Of a DNA stretch of 64,000 bases, positions 43,753-53,464 are shown one piece after another. Below the pieces are notes generated by a model. It was not told the DNA's origin, searched no databases, and saw only the letters and a program-made list of their open reading frames with translations. This DNA is from Bacteroides sp. 51. GTDB lineage: Bacteria > Bacteroidota > Bacteroidia > Bacteroidales > Bacteroidaceae. Position numbers and translations under genes: made by a program. The stretch is from positions 18,480 to 82,479 of the forward strand of contig NZ_QVMI01000024.1 of NCBI RefSeq assembly GCF_010500965.1, read 5' to 3'. Every line of letters starts with the position of its first letter. The stretch's first letter is position 1.

Positions 43753-46700
43753 ATGAAAAAGCTGTATTTAATCCTATATCTTATCTGCTTTAATCTCTTC
43801 TCCCTATCGGCCATTGAAGGTTTGAAGTTTGAGAACATCACAAATAAAGACGGGCTATCGCACAACACCGTCAGATGTGTGATGCAGGATAGCCGTGGTT
43901 TTATGTGGATCAGCACAATCAATGGTTTGAACCGTTTCGATGGGCATCAATTCCTGTCGCTGCACCCCGAATTTAATACGCCATCGCTCACGGAAAACAA
44001 TATCAGGCAAACATTCGAGGACCAAAACGGACGCATCTGGATACAAAGCACATCGCGGTTCGTGAACTGTTATGATACAAATATTGAATCTTTTGCCGAC
44101 TATACCGGCAAAAACGAAGCCCGGAATTATTATCAGATCAAGGCAATGCCCGATGGCGACGTCTGGCTGTGGGGACTGGAGAACGGGGCGTGCCATATTC
44201 ATTATAAAGACAATAAGATGATCTCCACGCTTTACGACATTGATAATATAGGAACAAACGTCGTAACCTTTGTCCTGAAGGATTCGTCCGGACAAATATG
44301 GATTGGAACGGACAAAGGGCTGGTGCAGATCATCAATAACATTCCAAGGTTCTGCAATACAGGAAACCATACGTACAATTATCATAGCGTTGTTGAACTG
44401 CAAAATCAGATTTACTTCTTTACCAATAATGACGCCATCCTTGTTTTCGATAAACTACGTAGCGTATTTCTTCCGGCAACCAGCCTGGGATGGAAGAACT
44501 TTAAGATAAACCATACCTCTGCACTCGACGAGGACCGGATACTCATAACCGGCAAACAATCGACATTGATTCTGGAAACCACCTCTGTCCGGATTACCTC
44601 TGCCCGGGCGCTTTTCAATGGCGAAGAACTATCCGAAACTTTTATTCATACGGACAACAAGAATAACCCCTGGGTATATAACAAGACAGGAAACATTTGG
44701 CATTATCAACCCGAAACCGGAGCTTTTAAGAAGTATAGGCTGATTCCGGAGTCCATCATTTCTATCATCGACCTCGAGAGATTTGATGTATATTGCGATT
44801 CCAGGGGCATTTTCTGGATCACCACTTTCGGGAATGGCCTTTTTACGATCGAACCCAACGGCGAGATCAGCCATTTCACCACCGCCAACAGCGGATTGAA
44901 GAATAACTACCTGTTATCCGTAAAGGAAGACCGAACGGGCGATATCTGGATTGGGACAGAAAACACAGGCATCGCCAAGATTTCGCTGACCAAGTACAAC
45001 AATAAAATCTTCCTCCCCGACCTTAAGAAAACAGATTATTCGGATAGAACCATCCGAAGCATATTTGAGGATGCAACGAATGGAGAGATCTGGATCGGAA
45101 CGAAGAGCGGAGATATTTATGTATTTGACAAGGACTTAAAACAGAAATCTACGTTCCAACTCCGGCAGGGAGCTGCTTATTCCATCACCCCGGATACGGC
45201 AGGAAATATATGGGTAGGAACAAAGGGCAACGGGTTATTGGTTATTCCCAAAGGAAAAAGAAAGATGAGCGAGTGTTATATACACCTATTATCCGACGAC
45301 CACAAAACGGGAGCCAACAACATTTATACCGTACTCTGCGACAGTAAAGGGAGAATGTGGATAGGAACATTCGGCGACGGATTGTACCTATACGAGTTAA
45401 AAGACGGAAAGCTGAACGGCACCCGGTTTCCCAGAATATCGAACAAACAGAAGCAGGTGCGCTACCTGATTCAGGATCATTCCGGACTCATCTGGGCGGG
45501 AGGAGAAAATGGAGTGACTGTTTTCGATCCGGACACTTTGTTGACAGATGATAGCCGCTATGACTGGTTGCACTTTGATAAGAATAACCCCAAATCCCTA
45601 AACAACAACATCGTAAAAACAATGTTGGAAGATAGCCAGCATAGAATCTGGATCGGCACATCCGGCGGAGGACTCAATCTGGCAACAAAAGACCCGGCAA
45701 CAAATACATACGAGCTCAAACACTACACATCGGAAGAAGGGCTGATCAACAATATGATTCAGGCTATGCTCGAAGATAACAACCAAAACATCTGGATCAG
45801 CACAGAGAGCGGAATATCCAAATTTAATCCGGCCGATATGCTCTTCGAGAATTACAGCTTCCTCGATGTCTGGGAGAGTGACCTGTTCTGTGAAGCAGCA
45901 GCTTACAAAAGGAAAAACGGCGATTTATTGTTTGGAAGTTATAACGGGATGTACATTTTCAATCCCGTTTCTTTCGAAGCACAAACATTCGCCCAGCCGG
46001 TCAGCCTTACAGGTCTTAGCATCAATGGCGTTCCGGTGAGTCCGAATACCCCCGACTCACCGCTGAGCGAGAGCATTACGCAAACAAAAACGATCCGGCT
46101 GAAGAACGGACAGAATTCGTTTAGTATTGAGTTTTCTTCCTTAAACTTCCAAAGCTCGCACTCCAACAGGTACAGCTACATTCTCGAGAACTACGATAAA
46201 GGATGGAACCCGATTACGCAATATAACGTTGCCACGTATAAGAATATCCCTGCCGGAAAGTACAGGTTTAAAGTTAAAAACGCAAACAATCCCTCTCCTT
46301 CTCTGGAAAGTACTGAGTTAGAGGTTATTGTTGTGCCGCCGTTCTGGAAGTCGACCAATGCGTTTATTCTATATGTTATCCTGTTACTGGTTACAGGATT
46401 CTTTGCCATAAAGCTGATTATAAAAATGAATAAGCTGCACAACGAAGTGGAAGTCGAAAAGAAGATTACCGAGTATCGTTTGCGCTTTTTCACCAATATA
46501 TCGCATGAATTCAGAACACCGCTTACAATTATCCGCGGAAGCATAGAGAGCATGGCGCAGGTGAAACCTCTGCCACCGATACTCAAAAAACAACTCAGGA
46601 CATTAGAAAAGAGTTCATCGAAGCTAATGAGACTGATTGATCAGCTACTGGAATTCCGAAAAATGCAGAACGATCAGATGGACCTGCGGCTGGAAGAGAT

Positions 46701-48153
46701 AGAGGCTGTCGATTTCCTGCGTGGAATATATGAGTTGTTCCAGGAAACAGCCGACCAGAAGCGTATTCATTTCTCTTTCTCTTCTAACCAAACCTCGAAA
46801 AGAATCTTACTGGATGAAGGAAAAATAGAGAAGATTGTTTTCAACCTCTTATCCAATGCGTTCAAACATACACCGGAAGGGGGAAACATTGCTTTGTCTA
46901 TCGACTTTGATGATGCCGCGGAACGTTTTATCCTGAAAGTTTCGGATTCGGGCATCGGTATTCCACCCGAAAAACGTGATCTGCTTTTCGTTAGGTTCAA
47001 ACAAATCAATTACTCTTCGTCGGGCATCGGAATTGGTCTGCATCTTACCGCCGAACTAACCCGCGTACACAAAGGAGAAATTGAATACAGTGACTCCGAA
47101 TGGGGAGGCGCCTGTTTTACAGTAACCATCCGCAGCGAGGCGCTGCACCCAGGTTCCCATGCGGGTAGCGAGGCGCTACACCCAGGTTCCCATGCGGGTA
47201 GCGAGGCGCTACACCCAGGTCCCCATGCGGGTAGCGAGGCGCTACGCCCAGGTTCCCATGCGGATAGTGCGGCATCGTATCCCCCTCTGGAGGGGGCAGG
47301 GGGAGGATCTACGCCATCTCTCACTATTGACGAACATGAAACTGTAGAAGAAAACAAATCTAAAGAAGCAGTACAAACCAGAAAATACAAAATCCTCCTG
47401 ATCGAAGACGATGAAGAAATCCGCTCCTTCCTTGAAGACCAACTAAGCGACTACTTCACCGTATCCACCGCCTCAAACGGTCTTTTGGGTTGGGAAGCTG
47501 CCACACATGGAGAACCAAGCCTCATTGTATGCGATGTAATGATGCCCGAAATGGATGGATTCGAAGTCACCCGCAAATTAAAATCAGACTTCCAGACCAG
47601 CCACATCCCTATCATCCTGCTGACAGCCCACTCCTCTATGGAACACCAGCTAGAAGGTATCAACGCCGGGGCCGATGCATATATCATCAAGCCATTCAGT
47701 ACCACGTATCTTATCTCGCGCATCATCAAGCTGATTGAGCAACGCGAAAAGCTGCAATATAAGTTTGCCCACGAACCCGGCATGATACAAACTACGATCT
47801 GTACCACAGATAAGGACAATGAGTTCATCAAGAAAATGCACGATATCATCGAAAAGCATTTAGATGATCCCGATTTCCTGATCGACGACTTTGCCCAGGC
47901 CGCCAACATGGGGCGAACCATCTTCTATAAGAAAATCAAAGGCATAACCAACTACTCTCCAAACGAATACCTACGTATTATCCGTCTTAAAAAAGCAGCC
48001 GAGTTACTAAAAACAACCGAACTGAATGTTTCCGAGATAGCATATAAAGTAGGATTTAACGACCCGGATTATTTCAGCAAATGCTTCAAAGATCTATTTG
48101 GCATGAGGCCAACGCAGTTCAGGACGGAGAAGGAAGATAATATAACAAGATAA
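43753..48153 (+). CDS. Hybrid two-component system regulator of PUL-2
   Basis: The 1466-residue protein has a signal peptide (1-20), two regulator-propeller domains (~21-745, many W-I-G/S-T repeats such as SGQIWIGTDKGL), a Y_Y_Y domain (~755-860), a membrane helix (~870-890), HisKA with His918 in NISHEFRTP, HATPase (N box NLLSNAFKHTPEGG near 1033, DSGIGIPP near 1065), a receiver with the phosphorylation Asp1261 in VCDVMMPEMDG and an AraC-type DNA-binding domain (~1360-1460). This is the standard sensor for pectic oligosaccharides in Bacteroides PULs. Between HATPase and receiver (~1127-1195) lies a linker made of four full and one degenerate 11-residue repeats, followed by SYPPLEGAGGGS; both parts are encoded by intergenic-type repeat DNA. 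It diverges from the SusC operon. Confidence 0.95.
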   Translation: MKKLYLILYLICFNLFSLSAIEGLKFENITNKDGLSHNTVRCVMQDSRGFMWISTINGLNRFDGHQFLSLHPEFNTPSLTENNIRQTFEDQNGRIWIQSTSRFVNCYDTNIESFADYTGKNEARNYYQIKAMPDGDVWLWGLENGACHIHYKDNKMISTLYDIDNIGTNVVTFVLKDSSGQIWIGTDKGLVQIINNIPRFCNTGNHTYNYHSVVELQNQIYFFTNNDAILVFDKLRSVFLPATSLGWKNFKINHTSALDEDRILITGKQSTLILETTSVRITSARALFNGEELSETFIHTDNKNNPWVYNKTGNIWHYQPETGAFKKYRLIPESIISIIDLERFDVYCDSRGIFWITTFGNGLFTIEPNGEISHFTTANSGLKNNYLLSVKEDRTGDIWIGTENTGIAKISLTKYNNKIFLPDLKKTDYSDRTIRSIFEDATNGEIWIGTKSGDIYVFDKDLKQKSTFQLRQGAAYSITPDTAGNIWVGTKGNGLLVIPKGKRKMSECYIHLLSDDHKTGANNIYTVLCDSKGRMWIGTFGDGLYLYELKDGKLNGTRFPRISNKQKQVRYLIQDHSGLIWAGGENGVTVFDPDTLLTDDSRYDWLHFDKNNPKSLNNNIVKTMLEDSQHRIWIGTSGGGLNLATKDPATNTYELKHYTSEEGLINNMIQAMLEDNNQNIWISTESGISKFNPADMLFENYSFLDVWESDLFCEAAAYKRKNGDLLFGSYNGMYIFNPVSFEAQTFAQPVSLTGLSINGVPVSPNTPDSPLSESITQTKTIRLKNGQNSFSIEFSSLNFQSSHSNRYSYILENYDKGWNPITQYNVATYKNIPAGKYRFKVKNANNPSPSLESTELEVIVVPPFWKSTNAFILYVILLLVTGFFAIKLIIKMNKLHNEVEVEKKITEYRLRFFTNISHEFRTPLTIIRGSIESMAQVKPLPPILKKQLRTLEKSSSKLMRLIDQLLEFRKMQNDQMDLRLEEIEAVDFLRGIYELFQETADQKRIHFSFSSNQTSKRILLDEGKIEKIVFNLLSNAFKHTPEGGNIALSIDFDDAAERFILKVSDSGIGIPPEKRDLLFVRFKQINYSSSGIGIGLHLTAELTRVHKGEIEYSDSEWGGACFTVTIRSEALHPGSHAGSEALHPGSHAGSEALHPGPHAGSEALRPGSHADSAASYPPLEGAGGGSTPSLTIDEHETVEENKSKEAVQTRKYKILLIEDDEEIRSFLEDQLSDYFTVSTASNGLLGWEAATHGEPSLIVCDVMMPEMDGFEVTRKLKSDFQTSHIPIILLTAHSSMEHQLEGINAGADAYIIKPFSTTYLISRIIKLIEQREKLQYKFAHEPGMIQTTICTTDKDNEFIKKMHDIIEKHLDDPDFLIDDFAQAANMGRTIFYKKIKGITNYSPNEYLRIIRLKKAAELLKTTELNVSEIAYKVGFNDPDYFSKCFKDLFGMRPTQFRTEKEDNITR
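47131..47312 (+). repeat. In-frame 33-bp tandem repeats plus GC-rich hairpin inside the hybrid regulator gene
   Basis: AGCGAGGCGCT (or a variant) starts at 47134, 47167, 47200, 47233 and 47266, exactly 33 bp apart; the last unit is degenerate. Each unit encodes GSEALHPGSHA or a close variant. Immediately after, 47280-47310 carries the inverted repeat CCCCCTCTGGAGGGGG, a sequence type usually met between genes. CAGCGAGGCGCTG and CCCATGCGG are shared with the intergenic palindrome at 126-338. Confidence 0.9.
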
Positions 48154-48231
48154 TAGCAAACGGCACGTCCCCTGCATAAACAAAACTCATATACAGGTTG
48201 TTTCATTAAGAAATAACCTAAAACAAAACAT

Positions 48232-48786
48232 ATGAGTATTCTAGAAAACAACTTCAATCAGGCATACAAAGCCATGTCCGATTTGATAGAACAGGAAAAG
48301 AAGGAGAAGTCACTGCACCATGCCAAATTCATCATTGTGCAGGTAGCCCATCAGGATGAAACGTTCGAACTCCAAAGCGCAACTTTCACTCCTGCCGAAA
48401 GTAACGTAGTGCCAAGTGAACTTGCCAACGACCCATATTATAATATGGTATTTATTGCTGAAAGCGTAAACGAAATCCTGAAGAAATTCAAAGATAAATA
48501 CCTGTTTAAACTCGCTTATGCAGACGTCAGTTATGCCCTACATAGCGCTTACCGGCAAGCATTAATGAGCGAAACCGGAGAATATACGCTAAATACTTCG
48601 TTCTTCAAACCGGCCATCGAGGACTCTACCTGGGCGTATGAAGATGTGTTCCGCTATTCCGATCTGGGGCATTTCAGGTGTTGGTTCAACTTTGACGAAG
48701 AGTTCAAACACGTAAATATACAGGCCGATAACGACCTGATCATACAATACAATGACCTTAAACCATCGGAGAAAACTTCATTATAA
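48232..48786 (+). CDS. Conserved-looking hypothetical protein (184 aa)
   Basis: I do not recognise this protein. It is soluble, has no signal peptide or membrane helix, and begins with an amphipathic, charged helix (NNFNQAYKAMSDLIEQEKKEKS). The middle has FIIVQVAHQDETFELQ and a second helical part with VNEILKKFKDKYLFKLAY; the C-terminal half is rich in aromatic residues (WAYEDVFRYSDLGHFRCWFNF). The gene stands alone, 78 bp after the hybrid regulator, and ends 4 bp before the convergent L,D-transpeptidase gene. Codon usage looks like that of its neighbours. Confidence 0.75.
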   Translation: MSILENNFNQAYKAMSDLIEQEKKEKSLHHAKFIIVQVAHQDETFELQSATFTPAESNVVPSELANDPYYNMVFIAESVNEILKKFKDKYLFKLAYADVSYALHSAYRQALMSETGEYTLNTSFFKPAIEDSTWAYEDVFRYSDLGHFRCWFNFDEEFKHVNIQADNDLIIQYNDLKPSEKTSL

Positions 48787-48790
48787 ACCA

Positions 48791-49450
48791 TCAATTATAT
48801 ATCCAAAGCAAAGTCGGCTTCCCTGCCGACTTTTGCATTTTATCGACCTGCCTCATGGTTTCATCAGAGATAACAGGGCATCCCTGACTCATCCCCAGCG
48901 GCAGATATACCGGATAGGTTTCTTCATCCGGAATCGGTTCAAACGAATGGAGCACTACAATACGCTTATAGGCATTACTGTTTGTTTTTTCCAGGCCATG
49001 TAGTTTATAATGCACATTGATTCCCCATTTACTATACGAACGAATGCCTACTTTATACTTTCCTAAAGAAGAACAATAACTACCTTCTACATTACTGAAT
49101 TCCGGCTCGGCGACAGTACTATTCTTGCCATAACCATGCGCACAAAGACTTGAATGTTTTATAGAATCACCTTTGAAATCCCAAACAAAGAAGCGTTTCT
49201 TTCCCGAATGAAGGCTGAAATCCACCAGAAAGCAATAGTCCGTGTTAAAAGCGTGCTGTTTACAATAAGCTCTGGCAGAATCGGCTTTCGCCCGGAGACG
49301 ATTTGGCAGTGCAGATACAGAAATAACCTCCTGTGTAGAATCTTCCTCTTCAGAGATGCCAGTATCCGTATGATTTGAATTGCCCAAAAACAAAATCCCA
49401 ACTACAACAGCAATTACCAATATGCCAACAAGTTTTGCCCGTCCGATCAT
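48791..49450 (-). CDS. Murein L,D-transpeptidase-like (YkuD_2) protein
   Basis: The 219-residue protein is anchored by an N-terminal membrane helix (residues 6-24). The catalytic domain has FFVWDFKGDSIKHSSLCAHGYGKN, GSYCSSLGKYKVG and the active-site segment LGMSQGCPVIS with Cys191; this fits the YkuD_2 (PF13645) branch of L,D-transpeptidase-like proteins, common in Bacteroidetes. It would act on peptidoglycan in the periplasm, though activity in this branch is little studied. It is a single gene, convergent with the unknown 184-residue gene. Confidence 0.85.
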   Translation of the reverse strand: MIGRAKLVGILVIAVVVGILFLGNSNHTDTGISEEEDSTQEVISVSALPNRLRAKADSARAYCKQHAFNTDYCFLVDFSLHSGKKRFFVWDFKGDSIKHSSLCAHGYGKNSTVAEPEFSNVEGSYCSSLGKYKVGIRSYSKWGINVHYKLHGLEKTNSNAYKRIVVLHSFEPIPDEETYPVYLPLGMSQGCPVISDETMRQVDKMQKSAGKPTLLWIYN

Positions 49451-49556
49451 AATTTTCTTCGTTTTATATGCAAATATATTCCATTAATCCATACTTTTAC
49501 CAATCATTCACCAATATTAAGAAGAACGATATAACCCAATACACATCTAAGAAACA

Positions 49557-50060
49557 ATGAAATACAATAATAACTCCATTCGCCGGCAAGACCGCCTGTT
49601 ATCAGAAGCGGAAGGCATAACCCTGTTAAAAGAAGGAGAATACGGATTCCTGTCCATGGTATCTGAAAATAACTCAGGTTATGGAATCCCGTTGAGCTAT
49701 GCCGTTGAAGAAGATAAAATTTACTTCCACTGCGCCCCGGAAGGAGAAAAACTGCGTATACTCCAAAAGAACAATCAGGTATCTTTCTGCGTTGTGGGGC
49801 ATACACAGGTTATTTCGCATCAATTCACCACGGCCTATCAAAGTGTAATAGCCAGGGGAACAATAACTGTAGGTTTATCCGACGAGGAAAAGATGCATGC
49901 ATTGGAGTTAATCCTTGATAAATACTCACCCGATGACAAGGTTGTGGGATTAAAATATGCAGAGAAGTCATTTCCCCGCACAGAGATTCTGAGAATGGAT
50001 ATAATAGAGATTTCCGGGAAATGTAAAAGGGTTATCGCAAAACAGAAAGGAAATGTGTAA
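49557..50060 (+). CDS. NimA-like pyridoxamine-5'-phosphate-oxidase-fold flavoprotein
   Basis: The 167-residue protein belongs to the split-barrel FMN-binding family that includes the nitroimidazole reductase NimA: RRQDRLLSEAEGITLLKEGEYGFLSMV, IPLSYAVEEDKIYFHCAPEGEKLRIL and VSFCVVG, then FTTAYQSVIARGTI. Chromosomal homologues are widespread in Bacteroidales and most do not give drug resistance, so resistance should not be assumed. It is a single gene with an ATG at 49557, preceded by an AT-rich 106-bp gap. Confidence 0.88.
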   Translation: MKYNNNSIRRQDRLLSEAEGITLLKEGEYGFLSMVSENNSGYGIPLSYAVEEDKIYFHCAPEGEKLRILQKNNQVSFCVVGHTQVISHQFTTAYQSVIARGTITVGLSDEEKMHALELILDKYSPDDKVVGLKYAEKSFPRTEILRMDIIEISGKCKRVIAKQKGNV

Positions 50061-50097
50061 AACGGATTGAAATACTCAAAACCATCCCCCCTGATCC

Positions 50098-50601
50098 TTA
50101 CCCCTTCTCCACCACAGAAACAATCTTCTGCAGAAAAAGGTTATTAGGAATCACGATCAATTCACCCTCTTCCGTCCGGATGTGCGTATAAAACGTCTGG
50201 ATATTCTCGATGGTAGCAACAATAGGTATATCTTTATCAATAATATGAATGCGATCGCCCACCTTAAAAGGAGCATTAAAGAACATAATTATGCCCGCTG
50301 TAATATTACTCAATATAGACCACTGTGCAAAGAAAGCAACTCCAATTACAGCAAAAACAGAAGAAAGTCCCAGAAGAATATTATCCGGATTTACTCCCCA
50401 GATTATGCCCAAAGAGAGAAAGAAAAGGATATTTATAATAATACTAACCACCTTCCTCACTTGCAGAATGCGAGCTTCGGGCATTTGAATAATATGCCCC
50501 GATTTCACAACAATCTTAGAAAACAAATAACGCGAAACAGGCAACAGTACAATCAAAATAGCCGAAGCTATGATCTGAGGCAAGTATTCTTTTATATCCA
50601 T
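50098..50601 (-). CDS. Small MscS-like mechanosensitive channel protein
   Basis: The 167-residue product has an N-terminal membrane helix (IIASAILIVLLPVSRYLF), a second (VVSIIINILFFLSLGIIWG) and the pore-lining third helix LGLSSVFAVIGVAFFAQWSILSN, followed by the beta domain FFNAPFKVGDRIHI and ELIVIPNNLF. It lacks most of the C-terminal cytoplasmic alpha/beta domain of E. coli MscS (286 residues), which is also common among small Bacteroidetes homologues. The gene lies 38 bp after the pncB-like gene on the same strand and could be co-transcribed with it. Confidence 0.88.
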   Translation of the reverse strand: MDIKEYLPQIIASAILIVLLPVSRYLFSKIVVKSGHIIQMPEARILQVRKVVSIIINILFFLSLGIIWGVNPDNILLGLSSVFAVIGVAFFAQWSILSNITAGIIMFFNAPFKVGDRIHIIDKDIPIVATIENIQTFYTHIRTEEGELIVIPNNLFLQKIVSVVEKG

Positions 50602-50639
50602 ACCATTTTTGCTTTATCAAAGAACAAAGGTAGAAATTA

Positions 50640-51800
50640 TCACCTGATTCCCAGCGTACGCTTCGTTAATTCTATTTCTTTCGTGTTTCCGGTATGCTTA
50701 CCTTGCACGTCCGACAATTTTATGGCATATTGAAACTTCTGACGCCGGTCATACTTCACCTCACTTAGTTTTATAACCATATTCAGAGGCTTGGCGCCTA
50801 CATCATTCGAGAAGAAAGTACCTATACCATACGTATCGTGTATCCGACCATTTACATAAGCCTTTATCTCCTGCACCCTTTCCAGGTTTAACGAATCGCT
50901 GTACACAATAGTTTTGGAAAGAGGATCTATGCGTTTACTTTTATAAAACTCTACCGTCTTATCGGTAAAGACAAGCGGATCTCCGCTATCCCAACGCACC
51001 CCGTCGAATAACTTAGCCTGCTTCTGGCCAAACTGTTCGTAGAACACATCAGTAGTATAAGTATCCGTCAGCGTAATCCCCAAACTACCCTGATACGCAT
51101 CCACCCAGGCATCAAGAGCCTTAACTGTAGCAGCACGATAACCATAAACAGCACCATGAAACATAAACCATTCGTGTGGCATAGTACCAATGGGGGTTGT
51201 ATCGTACTTCATGGCCAGATACATATTGCTCGTACCTTTAAAGAATTTACTGGAATACATCTTCAAATAAGAAACCACCTTATCGTGTACATCAAAAGAG
51301 AAACGCCTGCGGGTTCCGAAATCCGAGAAATCAGCCTCCATCTGTCTCAGCTGAAAAGCCTTTTCAACCGCTTTCTCTTTTACATTCTGAGGCTCTATTC
51401 CAGTCATTTTAAAATAAAGCTCGGAGATAATAGCCATCAGGGGGACTTCCCAAAGAACAGTACGATACCAATACCCCTCTATCCGTATTTTCAAATCTCC
51501 ACCCTCTTGTTTAATGTGCACCTCGCTGGGATCATACTGATACCCTTCCAGAAAATCAATAAAAGCAGGATCAAAGAAGTAGCAACGGCGAATCATGAAT
51601 TCTTTCTCGGGCTTAGTCATTTTAAGACTCGCCATAGCCATCACTTCTTTTTTCAGTTCCTCGGCAAAGCCTTTAGGAAAAGCCGTATCTCCACGATTAA
51701 TAAATTCATATCTGACGTATGCCCACGGATATAGCTTCTGTATGGCCAACATAACAGAGTATTTATATAGATCGTTATCCGTAAAATGTGTGATAATCAT
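50640..51800 (-). CDS. pncB: Nicotinate phosphoribosyltransferase
   Basis: The 386-residue protein starts at 51800 (MIITHFTDNDLYKYSV), the conserved N-terminus of the family; the 11 codons upstream do not fit. Further hallmarks are YEFINRGDTAFP, GTSNMYLAMKYDTTPIGTMPHEW with the phosphorylatable His region, LTDTYTTDVF and FDGVRWDSGDPLVF. It makes nicotinate mononucleotide from nicotinate and PRPP in the NAD salvage pathway in the cytoplasm. Length is usual for the family. Confidence 0.95.
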   Translation of the reverse strand: MIITHFTDNDLYKYSVMLAIQKLYPWAYVRYEFINRGDTAFPKGFAEELKKEVMAMASLKMTKPEKEFMIRRCYFFDPAFIDFLEGYQYDPSEVHIKQEGGDLKIRIEGYWYRTVLWEVPLMAIISELYFKMTGIEPQNVKEKAVEKAFQLRQMEADFSDFGTRRRFSFDVHDKVVSYLKMYSSKFFKGTSNMYLAMKYDTTPIGTMPHEWFMFHGAVYGYRAATVKALDAWVDAYQGSLGITLTDTYTTDVFYEQFGQKQAKLFDGVRWDSGDPLVFTDKTVEFYKSKRIDPLSKTIVYSDSLNLERVQEIKAYVNGRIHDTYGIGTFFSNDVGAKPLNMVIKLSEVKYDRRQKFQYAIKLSDVQGKHTGNTKEIELTKRTLGIR

Positions 51801-51857
51801 AATTGTACTATTATTTGTTTTAGGTATAAACAATCAAATGCCACGGAGTGTTTAATT

Positions 51858-51972
51858 AGAAGTCAGAAGTTAGAAGTAAGTAGTTAGGCCAATGAACGAA
51901 ATGATATCACAGGCCAAAGATAAAACCCAGCTTCTAACTTCTGACTACTAACTTCTAACTTCTGACTACTAA
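51858..51972. repeat. Inverted and tandem repeat between pncB and HerA-like gene
   Basis: A 21-bp unit beginning CTTCTAACTTCTGACTAC is present twice in tandem (51931-51951, 51952-51972). A reverse-complement version lies at about 51858-51886, so the region can form a hairpin of roughly 25 bp with a ~45-base loop. This type of low-complexity intergenic repeat is common in Bacteroidetes. Confidence 0.75.
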
Positions 51973-51983
51973 CTCCTAAAATT

Positions 51984-53429
51984 ATGTACGACAAAGACAA
52001 AAGAGCATATATAGCCATAGCCGGAGAAAAAGAGGTATGCATATTACCCAATAAGGCAAATCGTCATGGGCTGATCACCGGAGCTACAGGGACCGGAAAG
52101 ACCGTGACTCTTCAGAATCTTGCGGAAACCTTCAGTGCTATGGGCGTACCGGTGTTTGCTGCCGACGTCAAAGGAGATTTATCGGGAGTAGCTAAAACCG
52201 GTGGCAACAAAGACAGTGTAACCAAGCGGGTAGAATCATACAAACTATTCGATAAAGGATTTACATTCCAAGCCTTTCCCGTTCAATTCTGGGATGTATT
52301 CGGAGAACAAGGTGTTCCGGTACGTGCTTCTGTAACAGATATGGGACCTACCCTATTCTCCCGTTTGCTTCAACTGAATGATACACAAAGTGCAGTTCTA
52401 AGCATTATCTTCAAAATAGCCAAAGACCAGAATCTGGACCTCATAGATTTGAAAGATCTTCAGAAAATAGTCGAATACATTGGCAATAACAACAATGCAT
52501 TTACCACCAACTATGGCAACATATCTACGGCAAGCATTGGAGCCATTCAACGGGGATTACTCCAACTGGAACAGGATGGAGCCGGTCAGTTCTTTGGAGA
52601 ACCGGAACTCAACCTGGACGATTTAATCCAGACCGAAGGAGATAAAGGTATCATTAATATCCTGGCAGCCGATAAATTAATGAATTCACCCAAAGTATAT
52701 TCCACATTCCTGCTTTGGATGATGACCAAGTTGTTCGATACGCTGCCCGAAGTGGGCGACCCAGATAAACCCAAGTTGGTATTCTTCTTCGACGAAGCAC
52801 ACCTGCTGTTCAATGATGCACCCAAAGCACTGGTCGAAAAGATAGAACAAGTGGTGCGGCTGATCCGTTCCAAAGGTGTCGGAGTTTATTTTGTAACACA
52901 AAGTCCGGCGGATATTCCTGATACTGTGCTGGCGCAACTAGGGAATCGCATTCAACATGCTCTGCGGGCATACACCCCCAAAGATCAGAAAGCATTAAAG
53001 GTAGCCGCACAAAGTTTCCGTGCCAATCCGGCTTTTGATACGGAGAAAGCCATATCCGAATTAGGAACAGGCGAAGCACTTGTGTCTTTTCTGGATGAAA
53101 AAGGAGCACCACAACCCGTTGAAAGAGCTTTTATCTTACCACCGGAAGGACAAATAGGTCCTATCACGCCCGAAGAGCGTAAAGCAATGGTCACCGGATC
53201 GTTGTTATACAGGCATTATGCACAAACCATAGATCGTGAATCGGCATACGAGATCTTAACCGAAAAGCTCAATCACATACAAGATCAAAAGGATGCGGTA
53301 GCACAGGCAAAAGCCCAGGAACAAGCCACCCGGCAACGGAATAAAGTCATCGGAACGGTAGCCTCAGCTTTCCTTATTCCGCTAGGCAAACAACTCATTA
53401 AATCTTTTTTCGGCAAGAAAAAGCGGTAG
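51984..53429 (+). CDS. HerA-like ATPase (DUF853 family)
   Basis: The 481-residue protein has Walker A GATGTGKT near residue 36, a segment [14 protein letters not shown], and Walker [13 protein letters not shown] near residue 270, followed by the arginine-containing [24 protein letters not shown]. This is the DUF853 branch of HerA/FtsK-type ATPases, found widely in bacteria as single genes. The C-terminal part is helical and Lys-rich. Role is unknown; DNA or protein translocation is implied by family. It starts just after the repeat block and is followed by the PagL-like gene after 35 bp. Confidence 0.92.
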   Translation: MYDKDKRAYIAIAGEKEVCILPNKANRHGLITGATGTGKTVTLQNLAETFSAMGVPVFAADVKGDLSGVAKTGGNKDSVTKRVESYKLFDKGFTFQAFPVQFWDVFGEQGVPVRASVTDMGPTLFSRLLQLNDTQSAVLSIIFKIAKDQNLDLIDLKDLQKIVEYIGNNNNAFTTNYGNISTASIGAIQRGLLQLEQDGAGQFFGEPELNLDDLIQTEGDKGIINILAADKLMNSPKVYSTFLLWMMTKLFDTLPEVGDPDKPKLVFFFDEAHLLFNDAPKALVEKIEQVVRLIRSKGVGVYFVTQSPADIPDTVLAQLGNRIQHALRAYTPKDQKALKVAAQSFRANPAFDTEKAISELGTGEALVSFLDEKGAPQPVERAFILPPEGQIGPITPEERKAMVTGSLLYRHYAQTIDRESAYEILTEKLNHIQDQKDAVAQAKAQEQATRQRNKVIGTVASAFLIPLGKQLIKSFFGKKKR

Positions 53430-53437
53430 AAAACCAT

Positions 53438-53445
53438 TATATTTG
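53438..53445 (+). promoter_or_regulatory. Predicted -7 box for the PagL-like gene
   Basis: TATATTTG, matching TAnnTTTG, lies 20 bp before the ATG at 53465. No -33 TTTG at the right spacing. Confidence 0.4.
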
Positions 53446-53464
53446 TGGCCTAAATCAAACCAGA

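Noticed and set aside
47134-47271. CRISPR or minisatellite of 33 bp
   Set aside because: The units are contiguous, in frame within a gene and without spacers; they are protein-coding repeats.
47010-47390. 126-codon minus-strand frame with SASLPAWEPG repeats
   Set aside because: Antisense shadow of the 33-bp repeats in the hybrid regulator gene.
49557-50060. Nitroimidazole resistance gene
   Set aside because: The fold is NimA-like, but chromosomal homologues in Bacteroidales mostly lack resistance activity, so I report only the flavoprotein family.
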